Below, piece after piece: positions 9,669-18,621 of a stretch of 64,000 nt of DNA (positions are counted from its first letter, which is position 1; every line of letters starts with the position of its first letter). Location of the stretch: the NCBI RefSeq assembly GCF_035961655.1, contig NZ_CP108393.1:7711501-7775500 (forward strand), in the 5' to 3' direction. The translations under genes and the position numbers were made by a program. The notes beneath the pieces are model-generated. The model searched no databases. It had not been told where the DNA came from and saw only the letters and a program-made list of their open reading frames with translations. The DNA is from Streptomyces sp. NBC_01317 (lineage in GTDB: Bacteria > Actinomycetota > Actinomycetes > Streptomycetales > Streptomycetaceae).

Positions 9669-10835
9669 ATGGGCGGAACGAGGGTGCGGCAAGTCGCCTG
9701 CCGACTGGCGGGGGTGGTGCTGCTCGTGTTCGCCGCCGGTTGTGGCGGGGCGTCAGGGGCCCCCGAGCCAGGGGCGCGGGCCGGATGGCGGACCTGGGCC
9801 GCCGGGTTCACCGGTCCGGCGCCTTCGGGCACGTGCCTGCCCACCGAGCGGTTGTTGCTGTGTCCCGTGGCACCGGCCGGCTTCGTGGCCCACTCCGCCT
9901 CCACCGGTGAGGCCGTGTGGAGTGTGGGTGCGGACAGGGCGAAGGGCAGGAACGCCGGGGCCGCCGCGGACGGGGATCGTGCCGTCTCCGCCGGCGGACG
10001 TACTCTCCGGGCCGTCGATCTGACCGCCGGCCGCGTCGCGTGGACCAAGGTGCTCCCCGCAGGACGTACCTTCGGCCCGCCGGCCACGGCCGACGGCGTC
10101 GTCTACGCGGCCACGTACGGCGCGACCGCCGCCGAGCCCCAGACGCTGTTCGCGTACCGCGCCTCCGACGGAACCCCCCTCTGGCAGCGGGACACCACCG
10201 AAACCGCGCCGTTCGCGCGGGGCGGGCGGGTCCTCACCGTCGAGTCCGGCGCCCGCGCCGTCGCACGGGACGGGCGGACCGGCGAGGTGGTCGCCACGTC
10301 CGATCCCGCCCACCCCTGCCCGTCCCTGATCGCCGCGCCGGGCTATCTGGTCTGTACGGAGAGCGGCTCCGCGGCCGGCGACACCTTCCCGCCCGTCGTA
10401 CGGGTCGACCCCGCGACGCTCAGGTTCGTCAGGACGCTCTGGCGGCCGGGGGACAAACCGTACGGCGGGGTGATCTCCCCGGACGGCGTCCTGGTGCTGC
10501 GTACGGTCAACGCCGAGGACGCGTCGAGCGGTGGCTGGACCGCCCTGGACCTCAGGACCGGCAAGACCCTGTGGACGACCACCGGCCCCGAGGACGGCGG
10601 AACGAACGACGACGTCGTCCTCGCCGGATCCCGGGCCGTGTGGATCTCCGGGGGACGGCTGGTCTCCGTCGACCCGCGCACGGGCCCGTACGCCACCGGC
10701 GTCGGCGCACCACGCCGCTCGCGGGTGTACGCGGAGGCCTCGGACGGCAGATCCCCGCGGCTCACGGCCTACGGCACCCACCTCGTCCTCCAGCCGGGAA
10801 CGCGCCCCGCCCTCCGCTCGGTCACGGCTCCCTAG
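9669..10835 (+). CDS. PQQ-type beta-propeller lipoprotein, function unknown
   Basis: 388 residues. The lipobox FAAGC puts the lipidated Cys at 25. The rest consists of repeated blades of the PQQ-binding-like (BamB-type) propeller, for example EAVWSVGADRA, GRVAWTKVLPAGRTF, GTPLWQRDTTE and GKTLWTTTGPEDGG. Such propellers on the outer face of the membrane usually serve as protein-interaction or assembly platforms, not as PQQ enzymes; no catalytic motif was seen. The stop codon abuts the truncated 3' end of the opposing MFS pseudogene, so the extreme C-terminus may have been affected by the same deletion. Confidence 0.75.
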   Translation: MGGTRVRQVACRLAGVVLLVFAAGCGGASGAPEPGARAGWRTWAAGFTGPAPSGTCLPTERLLLCPVAPAGFVAHSASTGEAVWSVGADRAKGRNAGAAADGDRAVSAGGRTLRAVDLTAGRVAWTKVLPAGRTFGPPATADGVVYAATYGATAAEPQTLFAYRASDGTPLWQRDTTETAPFARGGRVLTVESGARAVARDGRTGEVVATSDPAHPCPSLIAAPGYLVCTESGSAAGDTFPPVVRVDPATLRFVRTLWRPGDKPYGGVISPDGVLVLRTVNAEDASSGGWTALDLRTGKTLWTTTGPEDGGTNDDVVLAGSRAVWISGGRLVSVDPRTGPYATGVGAPRRSRVYAEASDGRSPRLTAYGTHLVLQPGTRPALRSVTAP

Positions 10836-11874
10836 CGCGGGGCCGAACGCCATCCCGGAGGCGGAGGCCACCGTGCAGAGGCCGGTGTAGGTGCCCAGGA
10901 CCCGGCTGTCGGGGGCCAGGCTCCAGAGCGCGACCAGCGCGTTGACCGCGAACACGGCGTAGCCGATCGAAGCCACGGCCATCGCGACCACCGTGACGCC
11001 CGGTGTGGGGAAGGGGACCCCGGCCAGCAGTCCGACGACGAACAGGCCGACGCCGTACCGGATCGCCCGGATCTGGCCCAGCCGGCCGGAGACGTACGCG
11101 AGCGGGACGACGGCGCAGAGAAAGGCGACCGCGCCGGGCAGCGCCAGCGCCCCTGCCTCGCCGCGCGACAGCCCCAGGACCTCGGTGCCGTACGGGGTGA
11201 GCAGGGAACGCGGGGCCGACCACATCCCGGCGAAGCAGAAGATGCCGGTCATCAGGAGCGCCCTGGCGCCGGTGGGGGCGCGGACCAGGTCCTTGACGAC
11301 GGCCCACGGGGAGGGAATCTCCCCGCCCGTCGTGGCCGGCCGGGCGGGGAGAGGCGGGATTCCGGCCGGGTCGGGCAGGACGGCCGTGGCGTGGTGGCGG
11401 CCGGGGAACGTCCAGGACAGGCCGAGCATGACCAGCATCAGGAGCGGGGGGATCGCGGAGGACCGGCAGGCTGCCCGCCCGGGGGATGAGCGCGAACGGT
11501 ACGCTGGCGAGCGACGCGCCCACGAGGATGATCGGCCACCGGCCGCGCCGTCCTCGCGCGTGACGGTCGGAGAGGTGGCCCGTCCACGGCTGGACGAAGA
11601 CGCCCAGGACGTTGTCCAGGCCCATGAACAGGCCCACCAGACCGGCGGAGGTCAGGTAGTGGCGCAGCTGGGTGGGGACCTGGGCGTCGGAGAAGTTCCA
11701 CACCGACTCCTGGGCAACCACCGCGAGGGTGACCCACAGGACCGTACCGCCGCGCATCCTGCCGGGGGCGGAAAGCGGCGCGGGGGCCGTGGGAGTGACA
11801 ACGCCGGAGGAGGGTTCCGGCTTGCGTCGGCATCGCCGCGTTTGTCCGTTCGCGTTACCGTTGATCAAGGGCAT
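10836..11874 (-). pseudogene. MFS (SLC45/GPH-like) transporter remnant with internal deletion, frameshift and lost C-terminus
   Basis: From ATG 11874 the product begins as a sugar-transporter-like MFS protein (VGLFMGLDNVLGVFVQPWTG, then GHLSDR and GRRGRWP) through TM3, ending near PFALIPRAGSLPVL at about 11465. The homology resumes in another frame at AIPPLLMLVMLGLSWTFPG with what should be TM6/7. Around 100 residues (TM4-6, including the second half of the N-domain) are missing. The second half runs to GMAFGPAL and stops being transporter-like at base 10836, just beyond the stop of the opposing lipoprotein gene, so the last two helices are gone too. At least two deletions. Confidence 0.8.
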
Positions 11875-11912
11875 GACGGCACCACGTGTCCCGCCCCGGG
11901 AGGTGGGTCTGG

Positions 11913-13952
11913 GTGTCTTCCGTTCGCCACGGCGGCAAGATCGGCGTTTTTGTCGTACTGCTCATCTTTGTGGTCCTGCTGACGCTCGCGCAGGTCCCGA
12001 CCTCGCACCACGGCGTGATCAGGCTGGGCGGATTCTCCGTCCTGGCCCCGCTCGTGGCGAGCGCGCTGCTCTCGTTCCGGCAGACGCTCATCATCTGCGG
12101 CGTGACCTTGGCGGGAATCTCCGTCGTCTACGGAGGTGTGGTCGACCATCTGCCCACCGTCCAGCGGGTCGTGACCATCACCCTGGTGGCCGCGGCGACC
12201 TCGGTCAGCATTCTCGTGTCCCGCATCCGGCTGGACCGGGAGGAGCGCATCAGGCGGCTCATGTTCGCCCGGGACCGGCTGACGCTGCTCACCGACGCGG
12301 GTGTACGGGTCGGCTCGACGCTCGACACCGCCCGTACGGCCCAGGAACTGGCCGACGTGGCCGTCCCCCGGTTCGCCGATCTCGCCGTGGTCGACCTCTT
12401 CGACACGGTGCTGCACGGCGACGAACCGCCCCCCTTGCCCGAGTCCGGACCGATCACGCTCCGCCGGGTGGCCCGCAGCTCGGTGGGCGACCCGGACCCG
12501 GAGACGGCGTGGGAGCCCGGCGAGCTGAACGCGTACCCGCCCGACTCGGTGCCGGGACGCTCCCTCGCGCTCGGCCGGCCGACCCGGGCCGGGATCGACA
12601 GCAGGAGCGACGCGGCCGGCTGGCTCGGTACGACGAGCGGGCCGCGGCCGGGGGCGCGGGCCCTGGGCCACCGCCCTCCCTCCGGCATCGCCGTACCCCT
12701 GCGGGCGCGGGGGGTCACCCTGGGCGTGGCGGTGTTCGTACGGGACGCGCGCCCGGATCCGTTCGACGACGACGACCTGATCCTGGCCGAGGAGATCGGC
12801 GCGCGGGCGGCGGTGTGTGTGGACAACGCCCGCCGCTACAGCCGCGAGCACCGGACCTCGCTCAAGCTCCAGCAGAGCCTGCTGCCGAAGCGGCTGCCCG
12901 AGCTGGCCGCCGTGGAGACCGCGACCCGCTATCTGCCCGCCGGCTCGGTGTCGGAGATGGGCGGCGACTGGTTCGACGTCATCCGGCTCTCCGGCTCCCG
13001 CGTCGGGCTCGTGGTGGGAGACGTCCTGGGACACGGCCTCCAGGCCTCCGCCACCATGGGCCGCCTGCGGTCAGCGGTACGGACCCTCGCCGACATGGAC
13101 CTGGCCCCCGACGAGCTCCTCACCCATCTGGACGATGTCCTCGGGCCGCTGCGGGCCGAGTCCGACGAGGGCGACACGGCCGGTGCGACCGGCGCGACCT
13201 GCCTGTACGCGATCTACGACCCGGTCTCCCTCACCTGCACCCTCGCCCGCGCCGGACACCCGGCTCCCGTGCTGGTGCTCCCCGACGGCAGCGCCGACTT
13301 CGTCGACATCCCCGAGGGGCCACCGCTGGGTACGGGAGGGCTCCCGTTCGAGGCGACCGAGCTGCGGATTCCTGAGAACAGCCTGCTCGCGCTCTACACC
13401 AACGGCCTCCTGTCGGCGCCCCGGAAGGACGACGGCCGCAACCCGCAGGACGCCCTCAGGTCCGCCCTCGCGCACCCGCACGCCTCGCTCGACGCCACCT
13501 GCGAAGCCGTACTCAAGGCGATGCTGGACGGGGGCCCCGCGGACGACATCGCGCTCCTCCTGGCCCGTACCCACGCCCTGGACGCCGCCCAGGTCGCCAC
13601 CTGGGAGGTGTCGGCCGATCCCCGGGCCGTCGGCAGTGCCCGGGAGTTCGCCGTCGGCCGCCTGGAGGCCTGGGGGCTGACGGACGCGATCTTCACGCTC
13701 GAACTTGTCGTCAGCGAACTGGTCACCAACGCCATCCGGTACGGGAACGGGCCCATCCAGCTCCGGCTGATCCGGGAGGACACGCTGATCTGCGAGGTGT
13801 CCGACCGCAGCAGCATCTCCCCGCACCTGCGCCGGGCCCGCGGCGACGAGGAGAACGGCCGGGGCCTGTTCATCATCGCCCAGCTGACGGAGCGCTGGGG
13901 CACGCGCTACACGCGGGCGGGCAAGACGATCTGGGCCGAGATCCCGCTCTGA
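11913..13952 (+). CDS. Membrane-anchored SpoIIE-type PP2C phosphatase with GAF and HATPase domains
   Basis: 679 residues from GTG 11913, picked over GTG 11886 because GGGAGG lies nine bases upstream. Three or four membrane helices (11-105) lead to a GAF-like domain (120-305), the SpoIIE phosphatase (315-560) and an RsbW-type HATPase (565-679). Motifs GGDWFD (350-355), GDVLGHG (369-375) and DDIALLL are intact. However, the usual TDG metal-binding motif reads TNG at 496-498 (Asn codon 13401-13403), which could weaken phosphatase activity. Likely a membrane sensor in an anti-sigma partner switch. Divergent from the MFS pseudogene with 38 bases between starts. Confidence 0.92.
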   Translation: MSSVRHGGKIGVFVVLLIFVVLLTLAQVPTSHHGVIRLGGFSVLAPLVASALLSFRQTLIICGVTLAGISVVYGGVVDHLPTVQRVVTITLVAAATSVSILVSRIRLDREERIRRLMFARDRLTLLTDAGVRVGSTLDTARTAQELADVAVPRFADLAVVDLFDTVLHGDEPPPLPESGPITLRRVARSSVGDPDPETAWEPGELNAYPPDSVPGRSLALGRPTRAGIDSRSDAAGWLGTTSGPRPGARALGHRPPSGIAVPLRARGVTLGVAVFVRDARPDPFDDDDLILAEEIGARAAVCVDNARRYSREHRTSLKLQQSLLPKRLPELAAVETATRYLPAGSVSEMGGDWFDVIRLSGSRVGLVVGDVLGHGLQASATMGRLRSAVRTLADMDLAPDELLTHLDDVLGPLRAESDEGDTAGATGATCLYAIYDPVSLTCTLARAGHPAPVLVLPDGSADFVDIPEGPPLGTGGLPFEATELRIPENSLLALYTNGLLSAPRKDDGRNPQDALRSALAHPHASLDATCEAVLKAMLDGGPADDIALLLARTHALDAAQVATWEVSADPRAVGSAREFAVGRLEAWGLTDAIFTLELVVSELVTNAIRYGNGPIQLRLIREDTLICEVSDRSSISPHLRRARGDEENGRGLFIIAQLTERWGTRYTRAGKTIWAEIPL

Positions 13953-13997
13953 ACCGGCCGGCCGCAGCGCCGGATCCCGTACGCCGGACCTCGCGCC

Positions 13998-14031
13998 TGG
14001 ACATTCTGTCCGAGCTGGAATTACAGTCCAG
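13998..14031 (+). promoter_or_regulatory. Promoter and dyads just upstream of the YheO/DauR-like regulator; transcript probably leaderless
   Basis: A -35-like TGGACA (13998-14003) and -10-like TACAGT (14022-14027) are spaced by 18 bases, placing the start of transcription at or next to the ATG at 14035. No Shine-Dalgarno sequence is present. Two dyads overlay the promoter: GGACA-TTC-TGTCC at 13999-14011 and CTGGA-N7-TCCAG at 14015-14031. Position suggests autoregulation. Inferred from sequence pattern alone. Confidence 0.55.
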
Positions 14032-14034
14032 TCC

Positions 14035-14679
14035 ATGGATGTGGTGGTGGGCGAGAACGACCCCCGGGTACGCATATGGTCACCGGTGTGCCACGCGGTG
14101 GCCCTGCTCCTCGGCCCCTACGCCGAGGTGGTGCTGCACGACGTCCGGGAGGACACGGTCCTGGGCGTCTGGAACCCGATGACGGACCGGGGCCCCGGAA
14201 GCCCCTCGCTGCTCGGGGAGCTGGACCGGCTCGACCCGTCCGCCCGCGACGTGTTCGGACCGTACGAGAAACTGCTGGCCGACGGGCGGCGCCTGTCCTC
14301 GGTCAGCGCGGTCCTGCGGGATACGGACGGCGAGCCGTCGGCCGTGCTCTGCGTCAACCTCGACCGCACCCCCCTGGAGCAGGCCGCCGCCCTCCTCGCC
14401 GGATTCGCCTCCCCCGTGACGCCGCGCCCCGAGCCCCTCTTCGAACAGGACTGGACCGAACGCCTCCGGCACACCGTCGGTACGTTCGTCCGCACCCGTG
14501 GCCGTCCCGTCGACCGGCTCAGCCGCGAGGACCGCCTCGCCCTGGTCGGCGCACTCGACGGGGACGGGATCTTCGCGGTACGCCGTGCCGTCCCCGCCGT
14601 CGCGGACACCCTCAGGACCTCACGTTCCACCGTCTACTCCCTGCTCGCCGAGCACCGAGCGCAGAGGACCCGCCCATGA
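14035..14679 (+). CDS. YheO/DauR-like transcriptional regulator (PAS-like sensor plus C-terminal HTH)
   Basis: 214 residues. The N-terminal half matches the YheO-type PAS-like sensor (AVALLLGPYAEVVLHDVRED, DGEPSAVLCVNLD) and the C-terminus has a helix-turn-helix ending VADTLRTSRSTVYSLL. DauR of this family represses D-arginine catabolism, and relatives commonly control amino-acid or imine metabolism. The stop overlaps the start of the aminotransferase gene by ATGA, so the two are translated together and the regulator probably senses a substrate or product of that enzyme. Confidence 0.85.
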   Translation: MDVVVGENDPRVRIWSPVCHAVALLLGPYAEVVLHDVREDTVLGVWNPMTDRGPGSPSLLGELDRLDPSARDVFGPYEKLLADGRRLSSVSAVLRDTDGEPSAVLCVNLDRTPLEQAAALLAGFASPVTPRPEPLFEQDWTERLRHTVGTFVRTRGRPVDRLSREDRLALVGALDGDGIFAVRRAVPAVADTLRTSRSTVYSLLAEHRAQRTRP

Positions 14680-15809
14680 CCCGGCTGCCCGACTTCCGGC
14701 TCGAAACGTACTTCTCCCGCTGGGAGTTCACCGCCCGTCACCACCTGACCGCCTCCGACGCGCAGACCATGCCGATGGGCGAACTGCTCGGCCTGGCCGA
14801 CGACGAGGACCGGCACGCCTGGGACACACTGTCCCTCGGCTACACGGAGACCTTCGGCGATCCGGGCCTGCGCCGGGCGATCGCGGCGACGTACACCCAC
14901 GCGGACGCCGACGACGTGATCTGCTTCGCCGGTGCGGAGGAGGGCCTTTACCTCGCCATGCACGCGCTGCTGGGCCCCGGCGACCACGCCGTGGTCGTCA
15001 CGCCGAACTACCAGGCCGCCGAGACCGTACCGCTGTCGCTCTGCGAGGTCACCGGGGTGGCCCTGGACCCCGCGCGGGACTGGGCCCTGGACCTGGACCG
15101 GGTGGCGGCGGCGATCCGGCCCCACACCCGGGTCGTCTCCGTCAACTTCCCGAACAACCCCACCGGGAAGGTCGTCGACCCGGCCGGCTTCGCCCGGCTC
15201 GCGGCGCTCTGCGACGAACGGGGGATCCACCTGTTCAGCGACGAGGTCTACCGGGGCCTGGAGCGCGACGAGTCCCGCAGGCTGCCGCAGGCGGCGGACC
15301 TCTCGGAGCGCGCCCTGTCCCTCAACGTCACCTCGAAGTCCCTCGGCCTGCCCGGACTGCGGATCGGCTGGATCGTCTGCCGCGACCGGGAGTTGCGCTC
15401 CCGCCTGGAGCGGGCCAAGCACTACACCACCATCTGCAACTCCGCCCCCGCCGAGATCCTCGCCCGGATCGCGATCAAGGCGAGGGCCCCCATCCTGGCC
15501 CGCAACCGCGCCGTCATCGACGCCAATCTGCCGTTGTTCGAGGCGTTCTTCGGCGAGTTCCCGGACCTGTTCGAGTGGCGGGCCCCCGACGGCGGCTGTG
15601 TGGCCTACCCCCGCTACCGGGGAGCGGACGGGGTCGAGGAGTTCTGCACCCGCCTCGTCCAGGAGGCCGGGGTCCTGCTGCTGCCCGCGAGCATCTACCG
15701 CTCCGAACTCACCGCCACCCCGGCCGACCGGTTCCGCGTCGGCGTCGGCCGAGCCGACCCCGGACCGGCGCTGGACGCCTTCTCGGCCTGGCTGCGGAAG
15801 CGCCGCTGA
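14676..15809 (+). CDS. PLP-dependent aminotransferase, class I/II
   Basis: 377 residues, fold type I. Seen: NFPNNPTG (157-164), FSDEVYRG (187-194, Asp189 and Tyr192 for cofactor contact), the Schiff-base lysine Lys221 in VTSKSLGLPG, and the phosphate-binding RIGW just after it. The C-terminal DRFRVGVGR supplies the substrate-carboxylate arginine. Donor and acceptor cannot be assigned. It is translationally coupled (ATGA overlap) to the upstream YheO/DauR-like regulator, which suggests an amino-acid catabolic role. Confidence 0.9.
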   Translation: MTRLPDFRLETYFSRWEFTARHHLTASDAQTMPMGELLGLADDEDRHAWDTLSLGYTETFGDPGLRRAIAATYTHADADDVICFAGAEEGLYLAMHALLGPGDHAVVVTPNYQAAETVPLSLCEVTGVALDPARDWALDLDRVAAAIRPHTRVVSVNFPNNPTGKVVDPAGFARLAALCDERGIHLFSDEVYRGLERDESRRLPQAADLSERALSLNVTSKSLGLPGLRIGWIVCRDRELRSRLERAKHYTTICNSAPAEILARIAIKARAPILARNRAVIDANLPLFEAFFGEFPDLFEWRAPDGGCVAYPRYRGADGVEEFCTRLVQEAGVLLLPASIYRSELTATPADRFRVGVGRADPGPALDAFSAWLRKRR

Positions 15810-15921
15810 GCTTCCCGATCTGTGCCGACAGATCGTTGACCAAGGTCTACGACTCCGGCTCGTCCCCCGGTACGTTGGGCTCCGCCCGCCCCACCGGCCC
15901 ACACCACCAGGGGAGTTGCCC

Positions 15922-16644
15922 GTGTCCCGCATCAACCGGCCACGCACCGGCCGCCGTTCGTACGCGGCCACCGTGGTCGCCGCCGTCACCCTCGCGGCCT
16001 CGATCGCCCTCTCCACTCCCGCGTCGGCCCATGTACAGGTCGAAGCGGCGGGTGCTCGCGCCCTCGACAAGAACGTCTCCCTGCGCTTCACCGCGGCGAC
16101 CGAGTCCGACACGGCGGGGATCACCGCGCTGGAGGTGATCCTGCCCGACGGGATCGTCCCGGCCGACATCACCTACGCCGGAGGTCCCGAGGGCTGGAAA
16201 CTCACCCCCACGGCCGGCGGTTACACCGTCTCCGGCCCCGAGATGGCGGTGGGCCAGCCCGCCGCCTACGCGGTGACCGTACGGCAGCTGCCGTACCTCA
16301 AGTCCCTGGCCTTCAAGACGCTCCAGACGTACGGCGACGGCCGCGTGGACCGGTGGGTCGAGCCGGCCAAGCCCTCGGGCGCGCACGACGCCAAACACGG
16401 CAAGCCCGCACCGGTCCTGGTGCTGGCGCCCGCCGCGCCCGGCGCGAAGCCGGCCGCCGGGGCGACCGCGTCCGCCGATGCCGTACCCGGGGAGATACCG
16501 GGGGCGTCGTCGCGCGCCGGGGCGTCCGAGGAGACGAGCGGCGGCGCGAACCCGGCGCTGATCATCGGCTTCGTGGTGGTCGTGGTGGCGCTGGTCGGCG
16601 GCACATGGTGGTTCAGGCGCCGCGGGGGAGCGAGCAGGGCCTGA
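15922..16644 (+). CDS. YcnI-like (DUF1775) copper-associated exported protein with C-terminal membrane anchor
   Basis: 240 residues from GTG 15922 with AGGGGAG upstream. A signal peptide ends ASA, so the mature protein starts with His37 (HVQVEA). In characterised YcnI domains the N-terminal His, with a nearby acidic residue and Trp, makes a mono-histidine brace for Cu(II). A Pro/Ala-rich linker (155-205) leads to a single C-terminal helix (about 211-232) and an RRR stop-transfer, so it faces outward. Elsewhere YcnI often sits with CopC/CopD; no such genes are adjacent here. Confidence 0.85.
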   Translation: MSRINRPRTGRRSYAATVVAAVTLAASIALSTPASAHVQVEAAGARALDKNVSLRFTAATESDTAGITALEVILPDGIVPADITYAGGPEGWKLTPTAGGYTVSGPEMAVGQPAAYAVTVRQLPYLKSLAFKTLQTYGDGRVDRWVEPAKPSGAHDAKHGKPAPVLVLAPAAPGAKPAAGATASADAVPGEIPGASSRAGASEETSGGANPALIIGFVVVVVALVGGTWWFRRRGGASRA

Positions 16645-16866
16645 CGGAGGGCGCACCTGACGAAGGGGCGTGCCTGACGGGGCGGCGCACGTGACGGAGG
16701 AGGCCTGTCGATCCGTCAGACCGACCGGTATGGGCGCAATAAGTGATTCGTTTCACAGAGGCATCCGGACCCGCGCACGCATGGCACGGCGTGCCGCGGG
16801 CATGCGCCCCCCAGCCCCTGGGTGGACCCCTACCGCCGCCGAGGCCCGACGAAGTGGAGAGTTACC

Positions 16867-17100
16867 GTGCTGATGGCTCACCCCGCGATACTCCGGAACC
16901 TGGTGGAGCGGTACGAGGAACTCCAGGTCGCCGGCACAGCGAAGGACTCCCTGGAGAACCGGCGGCGGCTGGAGGACGTCACCTACACCCTGTGCGTCTC
17001 CACCGGGACGCGGACGATCGAGGACGCGCTCAGAGTCGCGGAGGAGCAGCTGGCCGCGGCCCTGGACCCGGCCGAGACGGACGTACGGCTCTCCGCCTGA
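16867..17100 (+). CDS. DUF5133 small protein
   Basis: 77 residues from GTG 16867 (GGAG about eight bases upstream). Begins MLMAHPAILRNLVERYEEL, the usual start of the streptomycete DUF5133 family; helical, no membrane segment. Members often lie near regulatory or secondary-metabolite genes, and the function is unknown. It converges on clpX. The 222 bases before it, after the YcnI gene, contain no other supported gene. Confidence 0.75.
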   Translation: MLMAHPAILRNLVERYEELQVAGTAKDSLENRRRLEDVTYTLCVSTGTRTIEDALRVAEEQLAAALDPAETDVRLSA

Positions 17101-17157
17101 GGCGGGCGGGAGCGGGGACCCGGCCGGGGCGCGGGCGCCGGCCCGTGACCCGGCCGG

Positions 17158-18456
17158 TCAGGCCGACTTCTCGTGGTGTCCGCGGTCGCCGTCCGGCCTC
17201 TCGCGCGGTACCAGCGTCGGATTGACGTTGCCGAGGACGGTCTCCCGGCTGACCACCACCCGGGCCACGTCGTCCCGGCTGGGCACCTCGTACATCACGT
17301 TGAGCAGGACCTCTTCGAGGATCGCGCGGGCGGCCCTGGCGCCGGTACGGCGCAGGAGCGCCTGCTCGGCGATCGCGGCGACGGCCCCCTCGGTGAACTC
17401 CAACTCCACCCCGTCCAGGGCGAAGAGCTTCTGGTACTGCCGGATGAGCGCGTTGCGCGGCTCGGTCAGGATCCGGGTCAACGCGGGCTGGTCCAGCGGC
17501 TGTACGGTCGTCACCACCGGCAACCGCCCCACGAACTCGGGGATCAGGCCGAACTTCAGCAGATCCTCGGGCATCACGTCCGCGAAGGCGTCCTCCCCCT
17601 CGCGCTCCTCCCGGGTGCGGACCGAGCCGCCGAACCCGATGCCCCGGTGGGCGGCGCGCTGCTCGATGATCCGCTCCAGGCCGGAGAACGCGCCGCCCAC
17701 GATGAACAGCACACTCCCCGTGTCGATCTGGATGAACTCCTGGTGCGGGTGCTTGCGTCCGCCCTGCGGCGGCACGCTGGCGGTCGTGCCCTCCAGGATC
17801 TTCAGCAGGGCCTGCTGGACGCCTTCGCCCGACACGTCACGGGTGATCGACGGGTTCTCGCTCTTGCGGGTGATCTTGTCGATCTCGTCGATGTAGACGA
17901 TGCCCGTCTCGGCCTTCTCCACGTCGAAGTCGGCGGCCTGGAGGAGCTTGAGCAGGATCGTCTCGACGTCCTCCCCGACATAGCCGGCCTCCGTGAGGGC
18001 CGTCGCGTCGGCGATCACGAACGGGACGTCGAGCATGCGCGCGAGGGTCTGGACCAGGTACGTCTTGCCGCAGCCCGTGGGGCCGATCAGCAGGATGTTG
18101 GACTTGCCGAGTTCGACGGGCTCGTCCCCGGCCGTGTCCCGGGCCTCCGCGCCGGCCCTCGGCCGGATGCGCTTGTAATGGTTGTAGACCGCGACGGCGA
18201 GCGCCTTCTTGGCGCCCTCCTGCCCGATGACGTACTCCTCCAGGAAGGCGTGGATCTCGCGCGGCTTCGGCGACTCCCACGGACCGGTGGAGGCGACCTG
18301 GTCGCGCTCCTCCTCGATCAGCTCGTTGCAGAGCCCCACACACTCGTCGCAGATGCACAGCGGGCTCGGACCCGCGATCAGCTTTCTGACCTGCTTCTGG
18401 TTCTTCCCGCAGAACGTGCATTTCAGCAGGTCGCCGCTGTCCCCGATGGGTGCCAC
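17158..18456 (-). CDS. clpX: ClpX-type AAA+ unfoldase, orphan paralogue
   Basis: 432 residues from GTG 18456 (GAGGAG upstream). The N-terminal zinc-binding domain has CTFC (13-16) and CDEC (36-39), with extra Cys34 and Cys43. Walker A is GPTGCGKT (125-132), Walker B IVYIDE (186-191), pore-1 loop GYVG (158-161), RKH loop 234-236, and the ClpP-docking loop GIGFGG (272-277) is retained; sensor 2 is TGARAAR. It should unfold tagged substrates for ClpP. The housekeeping clpX normally sits by clpP1P2 and tig; neither is nearby and the sequence departs from the usual GSGKT, so this is probably a second, specialised ClpX. Divergent from a TetR gene across a 40-bp dyad. Confidence 0.9.
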   Translation of the reverse strand: MAPIGDSGDLLKCTFCGKNQKQVRKLIAGPSPLCICDECVGLCNELIEEERDQVASTGPWESPKPREIHAFLEEYVIGQEGAKKALAVAVYNHYKRIRPRAGAEARDTAGDEPVELGKSNILLIGPTGCGKTYLVQTLARMLDVPFVIADATALTEAGYVGEDVETILLKLLQAADFDVEKAETGIVYIDEIDKITRKSENPSITRDVSGEGVQQALLKILEGTTASVPPQGGRKHPHQEFIQIDTGSVLFIVGGAFSGLERIIEQRAAHRGIGFGGSVRTREEREGEDAFADVMPEDLLKFGLIPEFVGRLPVVTTVQPLDQPALTRILTEPRNALIRQYQKLFALDGVELEFTEGAVAAIAEQALLRRTGARAARAILEEVLLNVMYEVPSRDDVARVVVSRETVLGNVNPTLVPRERPDGDRGHHEKSA

Positions 18457-18506
18457 TGCGAAACGTCTCCTCACCGGACCTACGGAACCGGACGCGCGAA
18501 ACCGGA

Positions 18507-18546
18507 CATTCACATGGTGAGATCACATGACGTCACCATCTGAATG
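18507..18546. promoter_or_regulatory. 40-bp near-perfect dyad between clpX paralogue and tetR
   Basis: Arms CATTCACATGGTGA (18507-18520) and TCACCATCTGAATG (18533-18546) are inverted copies matching at 13 of 14 positions, with a 12-base spacer. It lies in the 165-base divergent region, 51 bases upstream of the clpX paralogue start and 76 upstream of the tetR start. Length suggests two stacked repressor dimers or one large site. The obvious candidate ligand is the adjacent TetR protein. Confidence 0.75.
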
Positions 18547-18621
18547 GCCACGGTATCTTGATGCCGAACGGACGGCAACGCCGTGCCAATCGCGCCGGTA
18601 CGGCCGGGATGAGAGAGGGCG

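Noticed and set aside
17101..17157. Terminator between the convergent DUF5133 and clpX genes
   Set aside because: The segment is GC-rich with CCGGCC repeats, but no stem of convincing length could be drawn.
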